Shown here: piece by piece, positions 8,622-16,075 of the stretch
Numbering within the stretch: position 1 is the stretch's first letter
Layout of the letters: the number at the start of each line of letters is the position of its first letter
Assembly (NCBI GenBank): GCA_023430545.1
Contig: JAEZAF010000257.1
Coordinates: 1 to 21,972, forward strand
Direction: 5' to 3'
DNA: 21,972 bases
Origin: Chloroflexota bacterium
GTDB taxonomy: Bacteria > Chloroflexota > Anaerolineae > Aggregatilineales > Phototrophicaceae
Program-made: the position numbers and the translations under genes
The notes under the pieces: generated by a model
What the model was told of the DNA's origin: nothing
The model's database searches: none
The model's input: the letters and a program-made list of their open reading frames with translations, nothing else

Positions 8622-9536
8622 TTAACCTTTGAGACCGGTGGTCGCAATACCCTCAACCAGATAGCGCTGGAAGAAGACGAACAGGAGAAAGACCGGGACC
8701 AGCGAAAGGCTCAGCATGGCAAAGATCGCGCCCCAGTTATTCGCGCTGCTGGCATCGCTGAAAGAACGCAGCGCGACAGACACAGTATAAAGCTGAGGCT
8801 TCGTCAGGTAAATAAGCGGGCCGAGAAAGTCGTCCCACGTCCAGTAAAACGAGAAGATCGTCGCCGTGATAATCGCCGGGGTGAGCTGCGGCAGAATCAC
8901 GAAGCGGAAGGTTTCGAGCTGGCCCGCGCCGTCGATCATTGCGGCTTCATCGAGATCCATCGGGATACCGCGAATGAACTGGATGATCATGAAAATGAAG
9001 AACGCGCCGCCGCCAATACGCGGCACAAGCAGGGGCAGGAAGGTGTTCACCCAGTCGAGGCGGTCGAAGATGATGTACTGCGGGATCAGCAGCACTTCAC
9101 CTGGCAGCATCAGCGTCATCAGCATCAGCGTAAACCAGACGCGCTTGCCGCGAAATTTGATGCGTGCGAATCCGTAGGCCACGATCACCGAGGCCACCAC
9201 TTGTATCAGCGTGCCGAGTCCGGCATAGATGAACGAATTCTTGAAGAAGGTCGCGAAGCTGATGCCGCCGAAGCCCGCCCAGCCTTCCGCATAATTATTC
9301 CAGTTCAGCTCTGAGGGGATCAGGTTGGTGATTTCGGTGAAGATCTTATCCGGAGCCTTGAGCGAACTGCTGAACAGCCAGATCACCGGGTACAGCATCA
9401 CAAAGCCGAAGAAGGCCACACCCACATGATAGATCACCGCACGGATGAACTGCTGTCTTTTTTTCTGCTGTTCCAGTGCCCTGTCAGAAATCATCTGAGG
9501 CTGAACAGCGGTTGAAGTGCTTGAACTCGTCGCCAT
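8622..9536 (-). CDS. ABC sugar transporter permease, CUT1 family (YesQ/MalG-like)
   Basis: This 304-residue inner-membrane permease has a first membrane segment at about 35-57, later ones near 101-123, 134-155, 172-189 and in the C-terminal third, and ends in Y-L-V-E-G-I-A-T-T-G-L-K-G, a usual MalG-type tail. The EAA loop that contacts the ATPase is E-A-A-M-I-D-G-A-G (197-205), followed by F-V-I-L-P-Q-L-T-P. The ATG at 9536 is chosen over the upstream start at 9635, because the longer form would overlap the first permease by about 90 bases, whereas 9536 begins 8 bases after its stop. No ATPase gene is in this window; as in many CUT1 systems a shared MsmX/UgpC-type ATPase elsewhere is likely. 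The substrate, probably a uronide or oligouronide, is inferred from the Uxa genes downstream. Confidence 0.9.
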   Translation of the reverse strand: MATSSSTSTAVQPQMISDRALEQQKKRQQFIRAVIYHVGVAFFGFVMLYPVIWLFSSSLKAPDKIFTEITNLIPSELNWNNYAEGWAGFGGISFATFFKNSFIYAGLGTLIQVVASVIVAYGFARIKFRGKRVWFTLMLMTLMLPGEVLLIPQYIIFDRLDWVNTFLPLLVPRIGGGAFFIFMIIQFIRGIPMDLDEAAMIDGAGQLETFRFVILPQLTPAIITATIFSFYWTWDDFLGPLIYLTKPQLYTVSVALRSFSDASSANNWGAIFAMLSLSLVPVFLLFVFFQRYLVEGIATTGLKG

Positions 9537-9544
9537 GCGGTTGC

Positions 9545-10519
9545 CTACTCTAACTCCGTCTCGTAATAAACCCAGTAGGAGGACAGTTTGAAGTTGATCG
9601 CGGTCAGTACGGCGATCACCAGCAGCAGCACCCATGCCATCGCCGCTGCGTATCCCATCTGGAACTGCGAAAACGCACGGTTATACAGATAAACGGCATA
9701 GAACAGCGTCGTATCCAGTGGTGCGCCGGTGCCGCCCGTGACGATGTAGGCCTGTGTAAAGGTGCGGAATGCACCGATCATCTGGATGATGAAATTGAAG
9801 AAAATGATCGGGGTGAGCAGGGGTAGGGTAATGCTGAAAAAGCGCTTGACCACGCCTGCGCCGTCGATTTCGGCGGCCTCGTACAGTGAGGCCGGGATCT
9901 GCCGCAGACCGGCCAGAAAGATCAGCATGGGAGAGCCAAACTGCCACGCCGCCAGAATAATCAGCGTCCAGATGGCGGTGTCCGGGTTGCCCAGCCAGCG
10001 CACCGGATCAAACCCGGCCAGTGCGATAAAGGCATTGACCAGTCCCTGTGTGCCGAATAACTGCCGCCACATGACCGCCACGGCCACACTGCCGCCGATA
10101 ATCGACGGGATATAGTAAGCGGCACGGTACAGGTAAACCCCGCGTCGATTGGTGTTCAGCAGCAGCGCCACTCCCAGCGCGAAGGCCAGACGCATCGGCA
10201 CTGAGAAGACCACATATTTCAGTGTGGCACTGACGGAGCGACCGTAGCGAACATCCTCAAAAAACATCCGCTGGAAGTTCCCCAGGCCGATCCATTCGCC
10301 TTTGCCACTCAGGGTGTCATAGTTGGTAAAGGCCAGATAGAGCGAAATCGCCATCGGCACCAGCGTAAAAAGCAGAAAAGCAATAATCCAGGGCGAGATA
10401 AAAAGATAACCAGCCCGATTGTTTACAGTAAAGTCGCGACCGGTCTGGGTACGGCCCCGTGTTTTGGGTGCTTCCGGGACGCCGTCCGAAGAGATCGCAG
10501 GGATCGCATTATCAGTCAT
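9545..10519 (-). CDS. ABC sugar transporter permease, CUT1 family (YesP/MalF-like)
   Basis: This 324-residue permease has a hydrophilic N-terminal tail of about 35 residues, then R-A-G-Y-L-F-I-S-P-W-I-I-A-F-L-L-F opening the first membrane span, which is the typical start of LplB/UgpA/YesP proteins. Further spans lie near 100-122, 130-152, 183-204 and 236-258. The EAA loop is E-A-A-E-I-D-G-A-G (214-222), followed by I-T-L-P-L-L-T-P. The start at 10519 is preferred to the one at 10618: the N-terminal 33 residues of the longer form are not membrane-protein-like and read through the hairpin following the binding-protein gene. AGAAGG precedes this ATG by 11 bases. It forms the heterodimeric channel with the permease encoded at 8622-9536. 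Confidence 0.9.
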   Translation of the reverse strand: MTDNAIPAISSDGVPEAPKTRGRTQTGRDFTVNNRAGYLFISPWIIAFLLFTLVPMAISLYLAFTNYDTLSGKGEWIGLGNFQRMFFEDVRYGRSVSATLKYVVFSVPMRLAFALGVALLLNTNRRGVYLYRAAYYIPSIIGGSVAVAVMWRQLFGTQGLVNAFIALAGFDPVRWLGNPDTAIWTLIILAAWQFGSPMLIFLAGLRQIPASLYEAAEIDGAGVVKRFFSITLPLLTPIIFFNFIIQMIGAFRTFTQAYIVTGGTGAPLDTTLFYAVYLYNRAFSQFQMGYAAAMAWVLLLVIAVLTAINFKLSSYWVYYETELE

Positions 10520-10563
10520 TATTTGATGAGCCTTCTCGTTCCCACAAACGGTTGATCCTGCAC

Positions 10564-10600
10564 AAAAGCGGCGGGGATACGCCGTGGCGCACCCCGCTGC
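10564..10600 (-). terminator. Stem-loop with T-run after the binding-protein gene (attenuator-like)
   Basis: In the 99 bases between the binding-protein stop and the first permease ATG, 10568-10576 and 10592-10600 form a 9-bp GC-rich stem with one mismatch, with a small inner CGC/GCG stem. On the minus strand it is followed at once by TTTT (10564-10567). It starts 18 bases past the stop at 10619. Such partial terminators after the first gene are known to give excess binding protein over permeases. The short T-run suggests read-through rather than full stop. Confidence 0.6.
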
Positions 10601-10618
10601 CGGGATGAAAATGCTCAA

Positions 10619-11929
10619 TTACTCGTCTGTAGCGGCATTCTGTGCAAGGATGCTGTTGGACTCGCTCACGAAGAAGTCGTAGCCCTCTTCAGGTGTGGTC
10701 TGGCCGAACAGCACCTGATCGATGTACTGCGGATACAGCACGTTGGCGTTGACATCACTCCAGCCTGCGGGATCGGGCAGCGGGACCGGGCTGGCATCTT
10801 CACCGACTTCGGCGATGAATTCGAAGATCTGTGCCGTGACCGGGTCAACCTTCTCCGCCAGATATTCGCGGACTTCGCTCGAGATCGGGACACCGCGCTC
10901 GGCGAACAGGATGTCGTTCGCTTCCAGATCGTTGGTCGCGAAGTTGATGAACTCAGCGGCCAGTTCCGGGTTCGGGCAGCCAGCGGTGATCGAGAAGAAC
11001 ATCGACGGCTTCAGGTAGTTGGCAGACTGGCCTTCACTCACGCGGGGCAGGGGATGCAGGATGAAGTTGCGATCCTCACCGGCGGCGGTGGTCAGCGCGA
11101 CAACCTGATTGCTCCACTGATAGCGGATGGCTTCGTTGCCTTCGACGATCGGGGAACCTTCCAGACCAGCGGCGGCGATGTCAGCCTGTTCTTCCATCGG
11201 GGCAATCGCACCGGAGTCCATCAGGCGCTTGATGCGGGCAAGATGATCGAACCACACCTGCGGCTCGGTGATGCCAATTGCGCTGCCATCTTCGCTGAAC
11301 AGCCACTGACCGCTGCTGATCAGGACCGATTTCATCATGTTGTCGTCCCACGGGCCGTAGGCGATGCTCCAGATACCGCTTGCTTCGTGGATCTGGTTGG
11401 AGATCTCTTCGAAATCTTCCCATGTCCAGTCCTTGGCGGGCAGTTCAACACCAGCCGCTTCGAAGGCATCGACATCGAGGATGAAGGTCTGCGAGTTGGT
11501 CCCGAGGCTGATACCAAAGGTCTCACCGTTGACCTTGCCGCTGTCCAGCACGCTCTGGTCCACATTGCTGACGTCAATCGCGCCGGATTCGATCAGTTCA
11601 TCCAGCGGCATCAGCAGATCGCGGGTAGCCCATTCGGTCAGGTAGGCGTAGTCCTGCTGCATGACGCAGGCCACGTTGCCACCGGTCGCCTGTGTGTTGA
11701 CGCGGGTCCAGTAGTCGCCCCAGCCGGAGAATTCATAGGTGATCTCGAGGCCGGGATGCTCTGATTCAAACAGTTCGATCAGTTCAATAGTACGGTCGTG
11801 GCGCGCCTGTGATCCCCACCAGGTGACGGTGAGTTCCTGCGCATCCTGCGCGCGGATCACAGAGCCGAAGGTAAATAGCAGCAGAATACTCAGCAGGGTT
11901 AAAAAGAGGGAAAGTCTTGAAGTTTTCAT
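10619..11929 (-). CDS. ABC sugar transporter solute-binding protein, CUT1 family (YesO/UgpB-like)
   Basis: This 436-residue extracytoplasmic binding protein captures the sugar for the two downstream permeases. It has a signal peptide with Lys/Arg near the start, a hydrophobic stretch at about 7-24 and a likely cleavage after V-I-R-A27. No Cys follows, so it is not an obvious lipoprotein. The mature protein opens with L-T-V-T-W-W-G-S, the usual first strand of cluster B sugar-binding proteins, and has the F-x-x-x-H-P-G-L-E-I-T-Y-E pattern shortly after. Near the middle W-T-W-E-D-F-E-E-I-S-N-Q-I and, towards the C-terminus, F-I-N-F-A-T-N-D are also family-typical. ATG at 11929 has an AAGGA 10 bases upstream. 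Expression is probably driven by the minus-strand promoter at 12067-12094. The ligand is presumed to be a uronide or pectin oligomer by context only. Confidence 0.9.
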   Translation of the reverse strand: MKTSRLSLFLTLLSILLLFTFGSVIRAQDAQELTVTWWGSQARHDRTIELIELFESEHPGLEITYEFSGWGDYWTRVNTQATGGNVACVMQQDYAYLTEWATRDLLMPLDELIESGAIDVSNVDQSVLDSGKVNGETFGISLGTNSQTFILDVDAFEAAGVELPAKDWTWEDFEEISNQIHEASGIWSIAYGPWDDNMMKSVLISSGQWLFSEDGSAIGITEPQVWFDHLARIKRLMDSGAIAPMEEQADIAAAGLEGSPIVEGNEAIRYQWSNQVVALTTAAGEDRNFILHPLPRVSEGQSANYLKPSMFFSITAGCPNPELAAEFINFATNDLEANDILFAERGVPISSEVREYLAEKVDPVTAQIFEFIAEVGEDASPVPLPDPAGWSDVNANVLYPQYIDQVLFGQTTPEEGYDFFVSESNSILAQNAATDE

Positions 11930-11963
11930 TAATGGTCAGTCCTTAAAGTTCAACGAATATGCG

Positions 11964-11974
11964 ATGGTAAGCGA
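11964..11974 (+). promoter_or_regulatory. ATGGTA-type half-site in the leader of the binding-protein gene
   Basis: The 11-base ATGGTAAGCGA lies 34 bases before the binding-protein ATG. It resembles both arms of the inverted repeat at 12033-12064, which read ATGGTATCGC and, on the other strand, ATGGTAATCGC. A third copy in the same short region suggests a regulator binding site downstream of the transporter promoter. Short and imperfect, so chance is possible. Confidence 0.35.
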
Positions 11975-12032
11975 ATCTCGTTGCTGCTTTATTTCGTGAT
12001 CAGTCTCGTTGATGTACCTCCTGTCGTGGTTC

Positions 12033-12064
12033 ATGGTATCGCTTGGCAATCTGGCGATTACCAT
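12033..12064. promoter_or_regulatory. Imperfect inverted repeat, candidate GntR/FCD operator
   Basis: ATGGTATCGC (12033-12042) and GCGATTACCAT (12054-12064) are inverted copies with one extra base in the right arm and an 11-base spacer. TGGT...ACCA cores are common in operators of FCD-type GntR regulators such as FadR and UxuR. The right arm lies inside the spacer of the plus-strand promoter and just downstream of the minus-strand -10 box, so a protein bound here could block both promoters. Binding by the adjacent regulator is inferred. Confidence 0.5.
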
Positions 12065-12071
12065 ATATCAT
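12043..12071 (+). promoter_or_regulatory. Sigma70-like promoter for the gntR operon
   Basis: TTGGCA (12043-12048), a 17-base spacer and TATCAT (12066-12071) each match the sigma70 consensus at five of six bases. A start near 12078 would give a leader of about 35 bases to the ATG at 12113. It is the best promoter-like match noticed in the control region. Confidence 0.6.
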
Positions 12072-12094
12072 ATAGGATATAGGATGTTTTGCAA
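12067..12094 (-). promoter_or_regulatory. Sigma70-like promoter for the transporter operon
   Basis: On the minus strand TTGCAA (12089-12094) is followed after 16 bases by TATGAT (12067-12072). The -10 overlaps almost exactly the -10 of the opposing gntR promoter, so the two are likely mutually exclusive. A start near 12060 would give the binding-protein mRNA a leader of about 130 bases. Confidence 0.5.
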
Positions 12095-12112
12095 GTAGGC
12101 AAAGGGTTTTTA

Positions 12113-12784
12113 ATGTCTACCGTGTTTAAAAGCAAGAAGGAAATTGTTTACGAAACCCTGCGCAGCGATATTCTGGAGGGGCGGATCAAACCCGGATCAC
12201 GCCTTGTCATCGATGAACTGGCGGTCTCGCTGAAGGTGAGCCAGATCCCGATCCGGGAGGCGATCATGCAGCTTGAAGCCGACGGTTTTGTCAGCACTGA
12301 ACCGTATGTCGGCGCGACCGTGACACAGATCGACGCCAATTTCATCTTCGAGGTCTTTGCCCTGCTGGAATCGCTGGAAGTGATTTGCAGTCGTGCGGCC
12401 TGCCGTCTGATGACGGATGATGAGATCGAACAGGTCGTCGTGATGATCGATGATATGGACCAGAATATCGAGAATCCTAACGCATGGTCGGAGCAGAATC
12501 GGGCGATGCATCTCTTCCTCTGCCAGTGTGGGCACACCGAACTGGTGATGAAAATGCTCAACAAGGTGTTCGATCACTGGGATCGCCTGCGCCTGCATTA
12601 TCTGAACGGCATCGCAGGCAGCCGCATCCGCGAGGCCCAGCAGGAACACCGTCAGATTCTGGAAGCGCTGCGCCTGCGCGACCCTGATAAGGTTGAAACG
12701 GTAATCCGGGAACACAACCGCCGCGCGCTGGCGGGTTATACACGTGATCTGCAATCGGTTGGCTATCTCAAGACGAAGGACTGA
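12113..12784 (+). CDS. GntR family transcriptional regulator, FCD subfamily
   Basis: This 223-residue regulator has an N-terminal winged helix (about 5-70) with V-Y-E-T-L-R-S-D-I-L-E-G-R-I-K-P-G and Q-I-P-I-R-E-A-I-M-Q-L-E-A-D-G-F-V, the classic GntR signature. The C-terminal all-helical FCD domain (about 80-210) carries a metal-ligand set N129-x3-H133, H179 (in Q-E-H-R-Q-I-L-E-A-L) and H201. Asn replaces the more common Asp. FCD regulators of uronate and sugar-acid genes usually bind the pathway substrate and release DNA. The ATG at 12113 is preferred over a TTG at 12089, because AAAGGG (12101-12106) is spaced 6 bases from it, and the TTG overlaps the -35 of the opposing promoter. It probably controls both divergent operons and itself. 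Confidence 0.93.
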   Translation: MSTVFKSKKEIVYETLRSDILEGRIKPGSRLVIDELAVSLKVSQIPIREAIMQLEADGFVSTEPYVGATVTQIDANFIFEVFALLESLEVICSRAACRLMTDDEIEQVVVMIDDMDQNIENPNAWSEQNRAMHLFLCQCGHTELVMKMLNKVFDHWDRLRLHYLNGIAGSRIREAQQEHRQILEALRLRDPDKVETVIREHNRRALAGYTRDLQSVGYLKTKD

Positions 12785-12789
12785 CAGTC

Positions 12790-13788
12790 ATGATTCAAAC
12801 GGCACCACATCCGGTCGCGATGATCAGGCCGGGGCGCAAAATTACCGGCATGTCCGCCATTCTGCTGCCTTTCACCGATCAGCTCGAAATCGACTGGGAC
12901 AGTTTTTGCGCTCATGTGGCGCGTACCGCCGCTGCCGGTCTGACTCCGGCGGTCAATATGGACACCGGATACGTCAATCTGCTGGACGAGGACACACGGC
13001 AGGAGGTGCTGAAGCGCACCTCTGAGACGCTGTCCGGCGGGACGTTTGTCGCCGGGGCCTTTGTCCCTTCACAGCCGGGTGCTGTCTGGAATGTGGAAAA
13101 CTACCGCCGCCCGCTGGACCTGATTCACCAGTACGGCGGCACACCGGTGATCTTCCAGTCCTACGCGCTGACCTCGCAGCCGAATGAGGCGATTGTCGCG
13201 GCTTATGCCGGGATCGGGGAATACGCGCCGCAGTTCATCGGCTTCGAACTGGGGACGATGTTCGCACCATTCGGCAAAATCTACGATCTGGAGGTCTATC
13301 AGGGCCTGCTGGAGATCCCGCAGTGCATCGGCGCGAAGCACTCGTCACTCAGCCGGGAGCTGGAATGGGAGCGCCTGAATCTGCGTGATGCGCGTCGCCC
13401 CGATTTCAAGGTATTTACCGGTAACGATCTGGCGATTGATATGGTGATGTACGGTAGTGATTATCTGCTCGGACTCAGCACCTTCGCGCCGGATCTGTTT
13501 GCGAAGCGCGACGCCATGTGGGAAGCACAGGACCCAGCCTTTTATGAACTGAATGACCTGCTTCAGTATCTCGGATTTCTGGCCTTCCGCGCACCGGTCC
13601 CGGCCTACAAACACAGCGCCGCCCAGTTCCTGAAGCTGCGCGGCTGGATTCAGTCGAATGTGACGCATCCGCAGTCGCCTTCACGTCCCGACAGTGACAT
13701 CGAGATCTTGCGCGAACTGGCGGAACGTCTGAATGTCCTGGGTGACGCTGCGCTGGCCGAAGTCTCGACTGAAAGCAGGGCGTCATGA
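12790..13788 (+). CDS. Dihydrodipicolinate synthase / N-acetylneuraminate lyase family protein
   Basis: This 332-residue class I aldolase-type TIM barrel is predicted to act on a 2-keto acid. The Schiff-base Lys is likely K183 in C-I-G-A-K-H-S-S-L-S, and a Tyr at about 125 in F-Q-S-Y-A-L lies where the family's catalytic Tyr is expected. The usual G-T-T-G-E block appears as M-D-T-G-Y (57-61), so one Thr and the Glu are changed; this is not a standard DapA. The family contains aldolases, dehydratases and decarboxylases for sugar acids (for example 2-keto-3-deoxygluconate aldolase and 5-keto-4-deoxyglucarate dehydratase), which fits the uronate setting. ATG at 12790 lies 5 bases after the gntR stop with AAGGA upstream. 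It overlaps the next gene by 4 bases (ATGA). Confidence 0.82.
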   Translation: MIQTAPHPVAMIRPGRKITGMSAILLPFTDQLEIDWDSFCAHVARTAAAGLTPAVNMDTGYVNLLDEDTRQEVLKRTSETLSGGTFVAGAFVPSQPGAVWNVENYRRPLDLIHQYGGTPVIFQSYALTSQPNEAIVAAYAGIGEYAPQFIGFELGTMFAPFGKIYDLEVYQGLLEIPQCIGAKHSSLSRELEWERLNLRDARRPDFKVFTGNDLAIDMVMYGSDYLLGLSTFAPDLFAKRDAMWEAQDPAFYELNDLLQYLGFLAFRAPVPAYKHSAAQFLKLRGWIQSNVTHPQSPSRPDSDIEILRELAERLNVLGDAALAEVSTESRAS

Positions 13789-15299
13789 GCGACAACGGCG
13801 ATAACGGAAACACAAAATCGAATTACAGGCGCATCGCCCAGCTTCGGACCGTCGAGCAGTTCCGCGAATACTGCGAGCGTATCGGCGCACAGATCCCAAT
13901 TGATGAGAGGGTTGAGTCCAATAACCCGTTGGCCGACCATAACGGCAATCATACCGGTCAGACGCCGCCGCTGGCCCAGTCCTATACGCTGGACGGTCAG
14001 ATCAATGACAAGACCATCGGCAATCGCTTTGCTGTGCTTCCAATGGAAGGCTGGGACGGCACACCCGATGGTAAGCCGACCGATCTCACCCACCGCCGCT
14101 GGCAGCGCTTTGGCATGAGTGGCGCAAAGCTGATCTGGGGTGGGGAAGCGGTCGCTGTGCGCCATGATGGTCGCGCCAATGACCGTCAGTTGGTGATCAA
14201 AGAAGAAAATGCTGAGGCGCTGCGCGATCTCCGCCAGACCCTGCTGGATTCGCATACGCAGCACTTCGGCCAGACCGATGACCTGCTGCTCGGCTTACAG
14301 CTTACACATTCTGGCCGCTTCTGCCGTCCGAATAGCAAAGCGCTGGAACCGCGTGTGGCCTACAACCATCCGGTACTGGATCGCAAGTTCAATGTCGATC
14401 CCGATGACGTGTTGAGTGATGACGACATCGACCAACTGATCGAGGATTTCGGTAAGGCGGCGGCGCTGGCACAGCAGCTTGGCTTCGAATTCGTGGACAT
14501 CAAGCACTGTCACGGCTATCTCGGTCACGAGTTCCTCAGCGCGGTGGACCGTGAAGGCAGGTATGGCGGCAGCTTTGAAAACCGCACCCGCTTCCTGCGT
14601 GAAGTGGTGAAGAAGGTGCGCGACGTCGCGCCCGGATTGCGGATGGGCGTCCGCCTGAGTGCCATTGACCTGATCCCGTTCCGTCCGGGGCCGGATGACG
14701 CCGGTGAGCCGGAACCGTTCGACGGAGACTACCGTTTCTCATTCGGCGGGGATGGCACAGGCCGGGGCATTGACCTGACCGAGCCGAAACGCTTCCTTGA
14801 TCTGCTGGTCGAACTCGGAATCCCGATGGTGTGCATCACACTCGGAAGTCCCTATTACAACCCGCATCTGACCCGTCCAGCGATGTTTCCGCCCTCTGAT
14901 GGCTATCAGCCGCCGGAAGACCCGCTGATTGGGGTGGCGCGGCATCTCTATGTCACAGCCGAACTGAAGAAGCACTGTCCGCAGCTTCTGTTCGTCGGCT
15001 CCGGCTATTCCTATCTCCAGGACTGGCTGCCGAACGTTGCGCAGGCTGCCGTGCGCAGCGGCATGACCGATTTCGTCGGCATCGGGCGGATGATCCTCTC
15101 CTATCCCGATATGCCCGCCGATGTCCTGCGGGGTGAGCCGTTACAGCGCAAGCGCATCTGCCGGACATTCAGCGACTGCACGACCGCGCCGCGTAACGGT
15201 ATGGTTTCCGGCTGCTATCCACTGGACCCGTTCTACAAGGAATCACCGAACTACGACGCCGTAATGCAGGCCAAGAAGGTGCAGAAGGTCACGAGCTGA
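13785..15299 (+). CDS. Old Yellow Enzyme-type NADH:flavin oxidoreductase
   Basis: This 504-residue FMN-binding TIM-barrel reductase/dehydrogenase belongs to the OYE / 2,4-dienoyl-CoA reductase superfamily. Seen blocks are L-Q-L-T-H-S-G-R (171-178), the active-site segment D-I-K-H-C-H-G-Y-L-G-H-E-F-L-S (238-252) and G-R-Y-G-G-S-F-E-N-R-T-R-F (258-270), the phosphate-binding V-G-S-G-Y-S, and V-G-I-G-R-M-I-L-S-Y-P-D. It ends after one barrel, without the FAD/NADPH domain of full-length dienoyl-CoA reductases. The N-terminal 60 residues are longer than usual. Three late Cys (459, 465, 477) are spaced C-x5-C-x11-C, unlike the standard 4Fe-4S pattern of the family. Its gene is coupled to both neighbours (4-base and 1-base overlaps). 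OYE-type enzymes reduce activated C=C bonds, but the substrate here is unknown. Confidence 0.85.
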   Translation: MSDNGDNGNTKSNYRRIAQLRTVEQFREYCERIGAQIPIDERVESNNPLADHNGNHTGQTPPLAQSYTLDGQINDKTIGNRFAVLPMEGWDGTPDGKPTDLTHRRWQRFGMSGAKLIWGGEAVAVRHDGRANDRQLVIKEENAEALRDLRQTLLDSHTQHFGQTDDLLLGLQLTHSGRFCRPNSKALEPRVAYNHPVLDRKFNVDPDDVLSDDDIDQLIEDFGKAAALAQQLGFEFVDIKHCHGYLGHEFLSAVDREGRYGGSFENRTRFLREVVKKVRDVAPGLRMGVRLSAIDLIPFRPGPDDAGEPEPFDGDYRFSFGGDGTGRGIDLTEPKRFLDLLVELGIPMVCITLGSPYYNPHLTRPAMFPPSDGYQPPEDPLIGVARHLYVTAELKKHCPQLLFVGSGYSYLQDWLPNVAQAAVRSGMTDFVGIGRMILSYPDMPADVLRGEPLQRKRICRTFSDCTTAPRNGMVSGCYPLDPFYKESPNYDAVMQAKKVQKVTS

Positions 15300-16075
15300 T
15301 GTCGTCGTCAGTGAACCCTGAATCGCCCCTGCGGATGCCGGGGGCCGCGCTCATCACGCGTCTGAAGGTCTATGACACACCGACGCCCGACGGTCAGATC
15401 GGCGGGACGCCGCATGTGCATCTGGTGTGTACCGAATTGTACTATGTGCTGGCGGGTTCCGGCGCGGTGGAGATCCTCGATAAAAATGGCTTCTCGCGGG
15501 TCGAACTGCGGACAAATGACGCGCTGCTGTTCTCTCCGGGGACGATTCACCGCCTGATCAATCCGCAGCGCGATCTGGAAATCCTCGTCATGATGCAGAA
15601 CAGCGGCCTGCCGGAACGCGGGGACAATGTCGTCAGCTTCACCGATGACTGGCTCTCCGATGAAACACGCTACGCTGAAGCCATGCGCGTCTCTTCGATA
15701 GAAGAAGCCTACCGCCGCCGCGATCGCGGGGTCGAGGGTTTTCTGAGCCTCAGGGCCGCATTTGAAACCAGCGCCGAAGCCGGACGCGAGGCACTGGAGC
15801 GCTTCTATCAGCAGGCTTCCGCCCGGACCGAACCGGTCCACGCGCAGTGGCAGCAGTTGATCCACGATGGAGCGCTGGCCGAAGTACAGAAGTCGCTCGA
15901 TCAGCTTGACCAGCTTTCTCAAAAGGATACCGGCTATCTGCTTCAGAATGCCGTCCAGCATATCCGCCCACCGGATGAATCAAAGCTCGGCTTCTGCGGA
16001 CATCTGAACCGTTATTTTGATCCCGCGACACTTAAACCTGATACTTATACTCCAGAAGGCATTCGTCACCCGTGA
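15299..16075 (+). CDS. Cupin domain protein
   Basis: This 258-residue protein has one N-terminal cupin barrel. The metal-type motif is G-T-P-H-V-H-L-V-C-T-E-L-Y-Y-V-L-A-G-S-G (about 36-55), equivalent to G-x5-H-x-H-x3,4-E-x6-G. The second motif includes P-G-T-I-H-R-L-I-N-P (about 80-89). The C-terminal 140 residues are helical-looking and charged and are not recognised. Cupins in sugar-acid operons may be isomerases, epimerases, dioxygenases or regulators, so no reaction is assigned. The start ATG shares one base with the upstream stop (TGATG), and the end overlaps the next GTG start by 4 bases. Confidence 0.75.
   Translation: MSSSVNPESPLRMPGAALITRLKVYDTPTPDGQIGGTPHVHLVCTELYYVLAGSGAVEILDKNGFSRVELRTNDALLFSPGTIHRLINPQRDLEILVMMQNSGLPERGDNVVSFTDDWLSDETRYAEAMRVSSIEEAYRRRDRGVEGFLSLRAAFETSAEAGREALERFYQQASARTEPVHAQWQQLIHDGALAEVQKSLDQLDQLSQKDTGYLLQNAVQHIRPPDESKLGFCGHLNRYFDPATLKPDTYTPEGIRHP

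Noticed and set aside
10520..10618. N-terminal 33-residue extension of the first permease from an upstream start
   Set aside because: It runs through the hairpin after the binding-protein gene, and the peptide is unlike permease N-termini; ATG at 10519 fits better.
12089..12112. TTG start adding 8 residues to the GntR regulator
   Set aside because: The TTG overlaps the -35 of the opposing promoter and has no convincing Shine-Dalgarno; the ATG at 12113 has AAAGGG at good spacing.
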